Origin: Ziziphus jujuba
Taxonomy: Eukaryota > Streptophyta > Magnoliopsida > Rosales > Rhamnaceae
Length of the DNA: 64,000 nucleotides
NCBI RefSeq assembly: GCF_031755915.1
Contig: NC_083388.1
Location: forward strand, 13,466,501 to 13,530,500
Direction: 5' to 3'
The first letter of the stretch is position 1; every line of letters starts with the position of its first letter. This document shows positions 32,336 to 43,070 of this stretch, in pieces. A model generated the notes under the pieces. The model did not search any database, had not been told where the DNA came from, and was given only the letters and a program-made list of their open reading frames with translations. The position numbers and the translations under genes are program-made.

Positions 32336-33780
32336 TTATATATATATATAGATATATATATCATTTTCACTTCATTTGTATAATTTCGATATTTTTTCTT
32401 CATTTGGTAGTAAGATACTCTCCCCTCTTTACATGCCTATTAAAAAAAAAAAAGACCCTTACAGACAAAATTGATCACTGTTTCAAAAATGGATAAATTT
32501 CTTTCTTTTTTTTCTTATATTTATAATTTTGTGAGAACACTAATGTATATGTTATCTGAAAATTAAAATTTCTGTTTTACAAATGAAAAAAAAAAAAAAA
32601 AAACGTAGAAACATTATCAAATGATTAGCTGTAAGTTTCTATGTAGCTTAACTCAACTATTTCTTGAAATTTCAAAAAAAAATATATATATATATATATT
32701 TAACTGTTTCTTACATTTATCTATAAAAAATAAATAAGTAAATAAAACTATTTCTATAATAATTTATATACATGTCATTTGATAATGTGCTGGTTGTTTA
32801 ATTTTTAATTCTTGGTTTTTTTCTACCTAATTGCACACAATTATGTTTTGCTAAACCAATTACAAAGTTAATCAGAAAAACAAAAAAACAAAAAAACAAA
32901 AAAATTGAAATGGTTTTCAATTTGATGTTTGTGTTTTGTTTTCCGTTTAATTTGTAGTTATTTGAAAATTAACTTTGACAACTACTAACTAATACTAACA
33001 AACATTGAAATAAACATATTATATATAATTAGATAGAAAAACCAAAAACTAACGTCTTACCCAAATAACGTATATAGCTTGTAAGACAAAACTTATGTTT
33101 ACCTTTGAGGGATGAATAACTGGTTGACATTGTTTCTCTAGCTGCATGTGGATCAACCCAAATTTTATCTACTGTTATAATTATAATATTCATTCACATG
33201 CATGCTGAAAATTTGTGAGCAAATTAAAGTATGAATAGTACCACTTAATCAAAGTGCTAGGATCATCAAAGCCATAATCTATCACCTTTACAAAATTTCA
33301 GTTGGAATACCTTGTTTACTAGTATATATGTACACACTTTACCAAATTTGACTGCCGACTGCATAAATCCAAGTTGCAACTAGGAGAAACCCTAACACAC
33401 ATAAACAGTTTACAATTAACCTGGTTCTGGACGTTCCAGAAAGGAGAAAATTCTATTTGTGACATATAAGAAACGTGCACTACATAAGCACTATGCCCTT
33501 TGTGTGAATTAAGGTATATTTATATAATTATGTTATATTATGTATTATCATACGTATATAGGTATTCCCTTTTCCTTCATTATCTTCAAATGCAGAAGCC
33601 ACCTCGTCAAAAGAAAATCAAACAATTAAAAGTTGCCATCATATGAATATGAATTCATATCTGACGCATGCATATATTTGGCATAATGTTTTCGGTCAAG
33701 GATAAATAAAAAACTATAAGATGAAAAATAACATGAATATTAAGAGCTATAGACAAAGTGTTTAATTTGAACAAATTTGG

Positions 33781-33812
33781 AAAAAAATAAAATAAAATAA
33801 AATAAAATAAAA
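33781..33812. repeat. AAAAT-type microsatellite
   Basis: About six AAAAT units in a row, ending at AAAAGG. Confidence 0.9.
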
Positions 33813-33847
33813 GGTTTACTTTTTTAGTGGCTTCAAAGTTGTAGAAT

Positions 33848-33891
33848 TGACCTAGTGGTAAAATCCACTAGGAGTACACCTCTAGATCCCC
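33848..33891 (+). other. tRNA-like A-box with perfect hairpin (possible SINE head)
   Basis: TGACCTAGTGG matches the RNA polymerase III A-box pattern at 10 of 11 positions. CCTAGTGG (33851-33858) and CCACTAGG (33865-33872) form a perfect 8-bp stem with a 6-base loop. A weak B-box-like CTAGATCCC follows at 33882-33890. A decayed SINE head or chance are both possible. Confidence 0.25.
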
Positions 33892-34178
33892 TTATGTTCA
33901 CTTTTATATACATAAGTTAAAGGTTATTTCTTACTCTAAAGATCTCCAAATGTATTGCTTTAAAATTATTTATTCTCTCTACTTGGATAAGTAGAATTTT
34001 AAATGTGCATTTATAGGTGTTGGAAATATAAATACTAATGCATAACTATATGGATGAGTAATGTTATATTGGTTGAATATGTTTCCAATAGAATGTGGAA
34101 ACCTGTTGACATGTTAAATGTTAACAATACCATCTTAATTAATGAGTTAATGCCAAAAGATTAGATAAATAGCAACTT

Positions 34179-34451
34179 CTAGCACTTGCTTGTATCCTCG
34201 CGAATCGGTCGGTCAGTCAAAAATTCTACCCACTTCTTTGGCCCATAAACTATTCTTGCCGAGCAATGCCCCTTATACCATTTATAATGGCTCACTTGCC
34301 TTCCAAAAATACTAGTAAAGTTGATTTTGGGTTCTAAGCCCATAGTTATACAATATGTTATAGCATTCCTAAAGGATCCTTTAAAATAAAGAGCATCTTT
34401 TGCATAAGGAACAGAATCAAGATGAAGAGTAAAATTTATACGGTGCTCCAA
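34179..34451 (-). CDS. Unrecognised 90-codon ORF
   Basis: An uninterrupted frame from ATG to stop with mixed, protein-like composition: hydrophobic and aromatic residues are spread evenly, and it ends GPKKWVEFLTDRPIREDTSKC. I do not recognise the family. It lies just outside the 3' LTR of element E, so it may be the remnant of a gene or transposon into which E inserted. No promoter or polyadenylation signal was identified and no homologous copy occurs in the window. Confidence 0.25.
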   Translation of the reverse strand: MEHRINFTLHLDSVPYAKDALYFKGSFRNAITYCITMGLEPKINFTSIFGRQVSHYKWYKGHCSARIVYGPKKWVEFLTDRPIREDTSKC

Positions 34452-34535
34452 TAATACTTTTATTTTATTTATAAATTATCTCTCAAATATTATAATAGTG
34501 GTATGGAAATAACTTGCATTGCATTAAATTAAAAT

Positions 34536-35140
34536 TGTTGAGAAATTATGTAGATTATGTGTTGCTTAAATAACCAATCTCACCAAGAAAATTAACTAAT
34601 AAGGAAATATGAAAGCAATATTAGGACCTAGCCACAACAATCAACTATCTATAAAGAAAGATAGACAAGAACAAAAATATAAAAGTGAGAGCAAGAAACA
34701 AGCATACCAAATATAATGTGATTCGATTAAGTTGATCTATGTTAACTTCCAAGAGAACTCTCTATTTCTCACACTAACAAAGAGATTCTCTCACATAATG
34801 AGCTTTTAACTGGAGTCCCCCAAAAAGGGGGCAAACTTGTAATTTTGGCACCAAAACATGCCACAATGCCATAGCACTGCAATGATTGGCACTGTAGCAT
34901 TCAAGTTTCTATCTTTAAATTGAAGAAAAAAACATTAGGTCTTGTAGTAGGGGCCATGGCTTTGGTCTCAAAGCACAGTGCCATAAATGCAGGGGTGCCA
35001 TTGGTGCTGTCCAACTTTTACCAAGTCTCTCCAAAGCTCCTTTATTACCTCCTTCTTCAATTCTACCTATCCAAAGCACCATTGCACATCAAACCAACAC
35101 ATTAAGCTTCAAGCACATGAATTTAGAGTCACATTCAACA
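34536..35140 (-). repeat. 3' LTR of element E (605 bp)
   Basis: On the minus strand it begins TGTTGAATGTGACTC next to the polypurine tract and ends AATTTCTCAACA, giving matching TGTTGA/TCAACA ends typical of copia. A TATGCTTGTTTCTTGC run typical of copia LTR R/U5 is near 34700. The outer flank is AAAAT. Confidence 0.7.
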
Positions 35141-35150
35141 ATTCTTCACC
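35141..35150 (-). promoter_or_regulatory. Polypurine tract of element E
   Basis: The minus strand reads GGTGAAGAAT immediately before TGTTGAATG, consistent with the copia plus-strand primer. Confidence 0.6.
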
Positions 35151-35189
35151 TTGACTCTAAATTCACATTTCTTCAATCTCTACCTCCTC

Positions 35190-35710
35190 CTTACTTGCAC
35201 ACATGCTCATCACTTCTTAAGCACATTCCTTAGGCTCATACAAAGCCTAAGTTTCTCTATTGGCACTATTTTGGTCAACATATCCGCCAAATTCGTTTCA
35301 TCCGAAATCTTTACCAAACCAACTTCACCTTTGTTTATTAAATCCTTAACAAAGTGATACTTCTTCTCGATGTGCTTGGTTCTATTCAGGAATGCTTATT
35401 TCTTTGCTAAGAAGATTGCACTTTGGTTGTCACAATAAACAATTACTTTGGTTTTAGGAAACTCCATGCTCATTAACTAACCAATTTAACCACAATGCCT
35501 CCCTAGTGGTTTTCGTCGCCTTCGTATAATCGACATTTGTACTTAAGAGAACAACCACCGATTGTAATGATGCTCTCCAATTTATAGTATTCCTCCAAGC
35601 CGAGAAAATATAGCTTGTCAAAGATTTCCTCTTATCCTGATCGCCACCAAGGTCCACATCAATATATCCGATAATACAATCATCACTATTGTTCCTTTTC
35701 TAATACAATA
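35190..35710 (-). pseudogene. RNase H region of element E pol
   Basis: The frame 35454-35657 reads DLGGDQDKRKSLTSYIF and WRASLQSVVVLLSTNVDYTKA, ending TREALWLNWLVNEHG. The first catalytic Asp of the DxDxxG/DLGGD region is present; the Glu of the usual S-T-x-E-A-E-Y segment reads Asn-Val-Asp. Downstream sequence to 35190 gives ISDETNLADMLTK-like residues, the usual C-terminal end of copia Pol. Frames are broken. Confidence 0.78.
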
Positions 35711-35829
35711 ATCCAATATCCATGGATCCTCTCTAATACCTTAAGATCTCAATGTAGTTTGCCTAGGTTATTCACATATCTACTCACCACACACACCAGA
35801 TGAGTAATATCTAGTCTAGTACAAATCAT

Positions 35830-36858
35830 TAAATACATGATACAACCAAAAACACTTGTATAAGCATCTTAGACATACTCTCCATCCCTTGTTGATCCTT
35901 TGGGTGTTGTTTAGTTGACAATTTGATGTGGGGTGCTATAAGCATAATCACTCTATTTGCATTCTCTATGTTGAACTTTTAATAGACCTTTTTCCAAATG
36001 CTTCTTTTAAGAAACAAATATCTCTTATTTCTCTTTATCTCGAAGTATGTCAGTTCTCAAAATTTTCTTAGCTTCTCTAAGGTCTTTCATCACAAATTTT
36101 GAACTCATTAACCCTTTCAAATTGTTTATTTCCTTCATATATTTGCACGATATCGACACATCATCACCATACAACAAAAGATATATAACTCAACTTCTGA
36201 CAACTTTTTCTAATACACACAAAGATCAAATATGTTCCTCTTGAAGCCAATCTCAAGCATAAACATGTCGAATTTCATATACCATGGACTAGGAAATAAT
36301 CTCAAACTATAAAGGGACTTCTTTAGCAAATATACGTTAGAACCTTTAGCATAGCATTCAAGCTGCTCCATGTATATCTCCTCATCCAGATCCCCATGTA
36401 AGAAGGTCATTTTTTATATCCAATCAATGCAATTTAAAGTCATTTTGCACCACAAGTTACAACAAGATGGAGATATGCCTCACAACTGGAGAGAATATTT
36501 CATTGAAATCCATTACCTCTTTTTAAGTGGAACCATTGGCCACCAACTTTGCTTTGTACCTTGGTTCCTCAACTCTCTGTGCACCCTCTTTCCTCTTGAA
36601 TGCCTACTTACAACCAACTACTCTTCCACTTTTAGGTTTGTCAATCAATTTCCATGTTTAATTTCGATGTAAGGAATCAATCTCATCGTCCATGGCCGCC
36701 TTCCACATCTTAGATTCCTTTGATTTCAAAGCTTGCTCATATGTGTTTAGTTTTAAGTTCTTATCTTCCGCAAATTTAAGTGCATAAGAAATGAAATCTG
36801 TAAAGCCATACCTATTTGATGCCATAATTTGTCTTTTAACTCTATCACGAGCCAAATT
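35830..36858 (-). pseudogene. Reverse transcriptase region of element E pol
   Basis: The N-terminal frame 36658-36855 has YALKFAEDKNLKLNTYEQAL and SKMWKAAMDDEIDSLHRN. The next (36210-36410) has TFLHGDLDEEIYMEQLE and YLLKKSLYSLRL. Around 36150 the catalytic block reads LLYGDDVSIS, keeping both Asp. The region between 36410 and 36657 is frame-broken. This domain would copy the element RNA into DNA; stops make the copy non-functional. Confidence 0.82.
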
Positions 36859-37089
36859 GTAGTCTTTGAGGTCTTCACCATCAAGAACTTCTTCCTCGGT
36901 ATGATCATCTACATCAACAACCTTGTTCTAGAGCTTCTCATGTATCATGATGCTCCTCATGAGCCACATCTCCACTTGGCAATCAATCTCCAAGTTAAAT
37001 GTCTCCTTGCTACCTTCACCTCCATTCAAAGATTCATCATCCTTTGCCAACCCATGAATCTCACTCTCCTTGAACATCACGTTTCTATT

Positions 37090-38000
37090 AATCACACACT
37101 AACTTCCTTATAACCAGATTCCAAAGTTTATAGCCTTTGACACCATCTAAGTATCCCAAGAAGATGCCCTTCATAGGCCTTAGGTATATTTTACCTTCCT
37201 TGACAAGTACATATGAATTGCAACCAAAGACTTTATGATTGCTTAAATTCGATGCATGCTTAGACCACATCTCCATAGAAATCTTGAATCTTATAGCACT
37301 TGATGGATACTAATTGATTAAATACACCACGGTATTCACTGTCTCTACCCAAAACTTCATTAGTAGTTTAGAATTAGATAACATACTCCTCACCTTTCAA
37401 AATGATTCTATTCATTTGTTTCACAAGACCATTTTGTTAAGGAATCATTTGAACGGTCTTATATCTCACAATTCCATGCTCACTACAATAGGAATTAAAC
37501 TCCTCATTGTAATTCTCAAGTCCATTATACATCTTAACCATCTTAATCTTCTTCCCAGTTTGGTTCTCAACCATTACCTTTCCTTTAACTTTTGAAAAGC
37601 CTCATCCTTGGTCTTCATCATGTACACAGATACTCTCCAAGTATAATTATCAACAAGAGTCATGAAGTACTTACAAATGCCCATGGATTGAGTTCTCTCT
37701 GGACCCTATAAGTTGGAATGAATATAATACAAGATTTCTTTGGTTTTAGTGAACAACTTGTTGAACTTCACCTCGGTTGTTTGCTATGCAAAGATCATAA
37801 AAGTCAACCTTCTTACATTGTGACCACATAAAAACCCTTATTTATTAAGCTCAAATAGCCTTTTTTTCACTAATATGGCCTAGCTTTCTATATTAAAGGG
37901 TAGTCTCACTTAAATTCTCATTAGTTGAGACTAAAGCTTCACCTTGAACCACACTTCCATATAACAGATATAAAGAATTAAACTTCGAAGGCTTTATAGC
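37090..38000 (-). pseudogene. Integrase region of element E pol
   Basis: Near 37435-37490 the translation gives a stop followed by QNGLVKQMNRII. Cop1 reads NGVCERKNRT at the same place, so the catalytic Glu appears replaced by Lys. Further on, 37088-37276 has KHASNLSNHKVFGCNSYVLV, KEGKIYLRPMKGIFLGYLDG and VKGYKLWNL, the post-core domain. Upstream, to about 37900, core sequence is present in broken frames. Confidence 0.75.
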
Positions 38001-38833
38001 CACCAACAAACCCTTCAAAACCTTCAATATACCATTTTTGGCTTTACTTGAAAATTATTATCATCCAATGCACCAAGAGAAATCAAATTTCTCCTCAATC
38101 CGAGAACATACCTTACATTAGTCAAAGCCCACATAATCCATCTTGCAACTTCAACTTTATAGTGCCAATTCCCTCAAATTTACAAATTGTATTATAGCCC
38201 ATGAGAATGCGTCTTCCATCAAGCTCCTTGAATGTATCAAAGTTGCTTTTTGCTCATATGAAAGGTGTAACTCGAGTTAAGAATTCATTCATCACCATCG
38301 TTGTGATAGGCTACAAGCAACGCCTCTATGCTTTCAAAGCTTTTTGCAACGACATGAGCATCTCCACTGGTTTGCTTTTCCATTTCTTTTCCAATTCTTT
38401 TCGGACAATCCTTCTTGAAATACTCTAATTGATTATAGTAGAAACATCTCATTTTGTCCTTTGATTTTGATATTCTCCAACTTTTACAATGTCAATACCT
38501 TCTACAAGACTACTTTAAAACTCTACCTTGTGCTAAAAGACCCTCACCATCTCCGTCCTTGCTATTGATCGTCTTATCAGTATCCTTCGCCATGATAGCT
38601 GCTATCACTTTCTTTAACTCCAAGGATTGTCTTCCATCTTCCATATTTGAGAGTATCTATAAAACTCTTATTTCCTAATGGTAAGGAATTTAATAAAATC
38701 ACAGCTTCAGATTTGTAAACTTTCTATATCTTGAATCAACTTAGTAAAGTCATCAAGATTGTTACTCAAAGACTTTCCTTCTTACATCTTAAAACCATAA
38801 GAGTGTTACTTCAATGAATGAGATTCAGGACCA
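38001..38833 (-). pseudogene. Gag C-terminus and protease remnant of element E
   Basis: From 38833 down, translated pieces give a FTKLIQDIESL and ILLNSLP-like Gag segment near 38680-38750, a zinc-knuckle region with CFYYNQLEYFKKDCPK-like residues near 38390-38450, and protease-type DGRRILMGYNTICKFEGIG near 38160-38230. Each piece is short and in a different frame. The N-terminal half of Gag is absent because the sequence breaks at 38833/38834. Confidence 0.65.
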
Positions 38834-39238
38834 TCCTCGCAATGTGAAAACTTAGAAACAACCTACATGTTACATTGTCCCTACACACCATGCGACCAAA
38901 AAGAAGGGCATGTGCCCATGAAAGTTGATGTAATGCAATGTATATTCAAGGTAACCATACTCCATGAACTTAGCTTTAGACTTGAAATTCTCAACATATA
39001 TATTTCGCTCTTTTGTACCTAAACATCTTAAAACCTTACAAAAACTCAAACAACACACATTAAAACAACCTAAAAACAAGAAAACAAGTAAAAACAACTA
39101 AAATAAATAGAAAAATAATAGGTAAAGAAAGAAACTTGGGTTGCCTCCTAAGAGCGCTTGTTTAAAGTCATTAGCTTGACTTCTCCTTTTAACTTAATTA
39201 AGATCATCCAAGTAGAGGCTAGTCTCAAGCACTCCAGC
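38834..39238 (-). other. 3' non-coding module of element D, shared with element C
   Basis: 38834-39183 aligns with 10645-10993 of element C at roughly 85-90% identity by eye. It contains no supported gene. It lies between integrase and where the polypurine tract and 3' LTR should be; those are lost at the junction with E. Confidence 0.8.
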
Positions 39239-39239
39239 T

Positions 39240-40492
39240 TAATAATATGGCTTCAACTGCTGCCCATTCACCTTAAAACTTTCATGTCCTGGTTTTGTGA
39301 TTTCAATTGCTCCACTTGGAAAAATTTGCATAATCTTATATGGTCCACTCCATCTTGATCTTAATTTACCTGGAAACAATTTAAATCTAGAGTTATAAAG
39401 AAGTATCTTTTGTCCAACATGAAAGTTCCTCTTTTTAATCCTCTTGTCATGCCATCTCTTTGTCTTTTCTTTATAAATCTTTGCATTCTCAAAATCTTCA
39501 AGTTCATCTAATTGCAAAAGCCTATTTTTATCCGCGACCTTTTGATCAAAATTGAGAAACTTGGTTGCTCAATATGCTTTATGCTCCAATTCCATGGGAA
39601 GATGACATTCCTTACCAAAAACCAATTTATACGGAGAAATACCAATGGGGGTCTTGTAGGCGGTCTGGTATGCCCAAAGTGCATCATCTAGCTTTAAGCT
39701 CTAATCCTTTCACGAAGCATTGACCATCTTCTCCAAAATCCTCTTTATTTCCCTATTTGAAGTTTCTACTTGCCCACTAGTTTGTGGGTGGTAAGCAGTA
39801 GTCATTTTATGTTGAACATCATATTTAGCAAGAATGGATTCAAATTATTTGTTACAAAAATGAGTGCCACTATCGCTAATGATTGCTCGGGTTGTACCAA
39901 ATCTAGTAAAAATGAAATTTTAATAATCTCCAGTAGCTAAAATATATTTATTACTGCAAGAAGAAGGAAAAGGACCCATGAAACCAATACCCCAAACATC
40001 AAACAATTCTACCTCAAGGATATTCTTCAAAGGCATCTCATTCTTGCTTGATATGTTCCCGGTTCGTTGGCACCGATCACACCTTTGCACATAAATATAA
40101 GTATCTTTAAACATAGATGGCCAATAAAATCCAGAATTCAAAATTTTATATGGTTTTTCTAGTCGTAAAATGCCCCCATACTCACTAGAATGACAACTTT
40201 TATTAATGAACATTGTCTCTTCTCTAGGAACACACCTCCTAATTATACCATCGGCACACTTCTTAAAAAGATAAAGATCATCCCAAAAATAATACCTAAT
40301 TTCCTTAAGAAACTTATGCTTTTCATATGGTTTTTCCAAACTAGTTGGCATAACATTAGTAGCCAAATAATTAACAATGTCAGCATACCAAGGTACATCA
40401 AACACACCATCAACCCTAAACATTCTCTCATCCGGAAAACACTCCTCTATGTCTCTTTCTTCTTTTTCCTCACTCAATTCCAACCTAGACAA
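39240..40492 (-). pseudogene. Integrase region of element D pol
   Basis: The N-terminal frame (39920-40492) has the zinc-binding part (CHSSEYGG ... CDRCQRTGN) and EVELFDVWGIGFMGPFPSS; the first catalytic Asp of the core is expected after WGI and reads Gly. A frameshifted middle (39518-39919) gives [16 protein letters not shown] and NREIKRIL, so the core Glu is present, and [19 protein letters not shown]. The C-terminal frame (39239-39517) has [38 protein letters not shown] and [12 protein letters not shown], typical of the Athila/Tat integrase end. Confidence 0.87.
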
Positions 40493-40527
40493 GTGATCGG
40501 CTACTAGGTTTTCTGCTCCTTTTTTAT

Positions 40528-41169
40528 CTAAATTTCTAAATCAAACTCTTGAAGTAACAAAACCCATATAATTAACCTAGGTTTAGACTCTTTCTTACTC
40601 ATGAGGTACTTAATTGCACTATGATCGGTATAGACAATGGTCTTAAAACCTAACAAATATGCTCTAAACTTATCAAAAGCAAAGACAATGGCAAGCATCT
40701 CTTTCTCAGTAGTAGCGTAATTAAGTTGAGCATCATTCAAACTTCTAGAAGCATAATAAATAACATGTAGTTTTTTATCTTTCCTTTGTCCCAAAACAGC
40801 TCCTACAGCATAATCACTAGCATCACACATAATTTCAAAAGGTAGATTCCAATTAGGAGCACACATAATGGGAGCACATATTAATTTTTCTTTTAAAAGA
40901 TTAAAAGCATGCATGAATTCATCATCAAAAACAAAGGGAATATCCTTATTCAACAAGTTATAAAGAGGTTTAGTTATCTGGGAAAAATCCTTAATAAATC
41001 TCCTATAAAAACCCGCATGCCCAAGAAAACTCCTAATACCTTTTATTGAAGTTGGTGGAGGCAATTTCTCTATAACTTCTATTTTAGCTTTATCTACCTC
41101 AATTCCCCTTTTAGAAATCTTATGACCTAAAACTATGCCCTCTTGAACCATAAAGTGACATTTTCCCAA
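40528..41169 (-). pseudogene. RNase H region of element D pol
   Basis: The 213-codon frame starts with the end of RT ([21 protein letters not shown], then [20 protein letters not shown]). RNase H follows with [30 protein letters not shown] and [10 protein letters not shown], so Asp, Glu and Asp catalytic positions are intact. The frame stops at 40528 just before the GAENLVADHLSRLE segment, which continues at about 40520-40480 in another frame after a small indel at an A/T run. A simple frameshift, otherwise well preserved. Confidence 0.88.
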
Positions 41170-41816
41170 TTAAGCATAAGATTAGTTTCTTTACATCTGA
41201 GGAGAACCCTAAACAAATTTTTAAGGCAAGAAATAAAAGAATCACCAAACACACTAAAATCATCCATAAAAATTTCAATGAGATCTTCTACCATATCAGA
41301 AAAAATGGACATTATACACCTTTGAAAAGTCGCAGGTGCATTGCATAAACCAAAAGGCATCCTTCTATAGGTAAAAGTTTCTTAAAGACAAGTAAAAGTA
41401 GTCTTTTCTTGATCATCAAGGGCAATAGCTATTTGATTGTAACCGCTATAACCATCTAGAAAACAATAATATTCCTTACCAGCCTACCTTTCTATCATTT
41501 GATCAATCAATGGCAAAGGAAAGTGGTCTTTTCTTGTGGCCTTGTTAAGCTTCCTATAATCAATACACACTCCCCATCCAATAACTAACCTAATAGAAAT
41601 AGGCTCACTCTTATGATTCTCTTGCACAGTCATGCCACCTTTCTTAGGAACTACTTGAATAGGACTTACCCAATTACTATCCGAAATAGGATAGATAATC
41701 CTGGCATCTAAAAGCTTTAAAATCTCACCATGAACCACTTCCTTAAGATTAGGATTAAGTCTCCTTTGATGTTCTACAGTCGTTTTATGATCTTCCTCCA
41801 TAAGTATTTTGTGCAT
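41133..41816 (-). pseudogene. Reverse transcriptase of element D pol
   Basis: The N-terminal frame (41484-41816) has RRLNPNLKEVVHGEILKLLD, WVSPIQVVPKKGGMTV, VCIDYRKLNKATRKDHFPL and IDQMIER. The C-terminal frame (41133-41360) has MPFGLCNAPATFQRCIMSIF and the catalytic IFMDDFSVFG with both Asp. A stop or frame break near 41385-41485 separates them. The wording of the N-terminal motif is characteristic of the Athila/Tat branch. Confidence 0.9.
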
Positions 41817-41916
41817 ACAAATAGTGGGGCTAATACCCTTAATATCAACTATAGTCCAACCTAGTGCAATTTTATGTTCCCTTAAGACTTCTAAAAGTTT
41901 GCCTTCTTGGTCCTCA

Positions 41917-42207
41917 CTAAGGGCGGATGAAATTATTACTGAAAAGGGTATTATTAAATCCTAGAAAAGCATATTTTAAATGACTAGGCAGTGGTTTTAA
42001 ATCAATTATATGTGGGTGCTCCACACTTGGTATCTTTCTAGGTCCACTCTCACCTAAATCTTCAAACTTTCCAACATAATCTACCTCATAGTGGGTGGCT
42101 ATATCTATGATGTTACACTCTTGTTTTTCTTTTTCTTCACATGGTCCAAATAACTCACTCAATCCTAAGGGATCTAAATTACTTTCCTTTGTCATATCAT
42201 TTACCAA
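41917..42207 (-). pseudogene. Protease-RT linker of element D
   Basis: A 96-codon frame with DPLGLSELFGPCEEKEKQE, DYVGKFEDLGESGPRKIPSV and PHIIDLKPLPSHLKYAFLG. The latter motif lies just before RT in Athila/Tat Pol. It has no known enzymatic role and is supported by position and motif. Confidence 0.75.
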
Positions 42208-42449
42208 TTCATCATATGCATTAACAAGAAAGCAAGAAGAAATTTCATCAAGATTAGGAAATTTAACAACATTAAGGATTTGAAAACTTACCTCCTCATT
42301 GAGTACTCTAAGGATTACTTACCTTTGTTGTACATCAATGAGGGCACGCCCAGTTGCAAGAAATGGTCTTCCAAGAATGATTGGAATGTTGTCATCTTCC
42401 TCCATATCAAGTATCACAAAGTCCCCAGAGAATATGAACTTGTTTACTT

Positions 42450-43070
42450 TTACAAGTGCATCCTCCAATATTCCCCTTGGCCGATGCATCGATCCACCAT
42501 TTGAAGAGTCACTGTGGTAGGCTTCACATCTCCCACTCCAAGCTTCTTGTAAATGCTATATGGCGTCAAATTAATATTAGCACCTAAATCACAAAGAGCC
42601 ATAAAATTATAATGTCCAATGTTACATGGGATATCAAAGCTTACCGGATCCTTTAACTTGGGTGGAATCCTATGGTGTAACCTAGCATTACTCTCCTCAC
42701 TTAAAGCTACTAACTCATAATTCTCCCACCTTCTCTTGTTTGACAATATCTCCTTCAAAAACTTAACATAGAAAGGGATTTGTTCTAAGGCATCTATGAA
42801 AGGGATATTTACATGCAATTGCTTAAATACATCAAGAAACTTTTTAAATTGATTATCTACTTTGCATTCCTAAACCTAGATGGAAAAGGTAGAGGAGAGG
42901 TCTTCTTGTAGGCTTGATTCTTCTCCTTGTCTTTATTGTGCTTGTCAATAGGTTTTCTTAGGTAAGGTGCTGGTTTAACTTTCTTTGATCCAATTAGTGA
43001 GCTCTCGGCCTCTCTTGCATGCGGTGTATGTACTTTGTTGGAGGAGACTTCATGGCATCACTTGAACCTT
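42450..43070 (-). pseudogene. Gag end and protease of element D
   Basis: The frame 42450-42818 has VNIPFIDALEQIPFYVKFLK, LSEESNARLHHRIPPKLKDP and SFDIPCNIGHYNFMALCDLG, followed by [15 protein letters not shown]. This is the Athila-type aspartic protease, in which Asp-Leu-Gly replaces Asp-Ser/Thr-Gly. Upstream to 43070 is a Lys/Pro-rich linker in broken frames. It is cut at 43070 by the solo LTR and resumes at 44813. Confidence 0.82.

Larger units (their letters stand above)
31188..34178. other. Low-repeat intergenic stretch without recognised genes
   Basis: This is the only sizeable part of the window without clear LTR retrotransposon sequence. It is very AT-rich, with poly-A/T runs (for example 31920-31932, 32585-32602) and TA runs (32152-32174, 32336-32350, 32679-32698). 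No open frame over 60 codons looks coding. It contains the foldback element at 32176-32335, an ATAAA-type repeat at 33781-33812 and a hairpin at 33851-33872, listed separately. Confidence 0.6.
34536..38833 (-). mobile_element. Ty1/copia element E, 5' truncated
   Basis: On the minus strand: gag C-terminal part (about 38380-38833), protease, integrase (about 37090-37800), RT, RNase H, polypurine tract 35141-35150 and 3' LTR 34536-35140. The gag N-terminus and 5' LTR are gone; the sequence stops at 38833, where element D begins. Frameshifts and stops occur throughout. It is a different copia lineage from Cop1, with no high similarity between the two. Confidence 0.85.
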
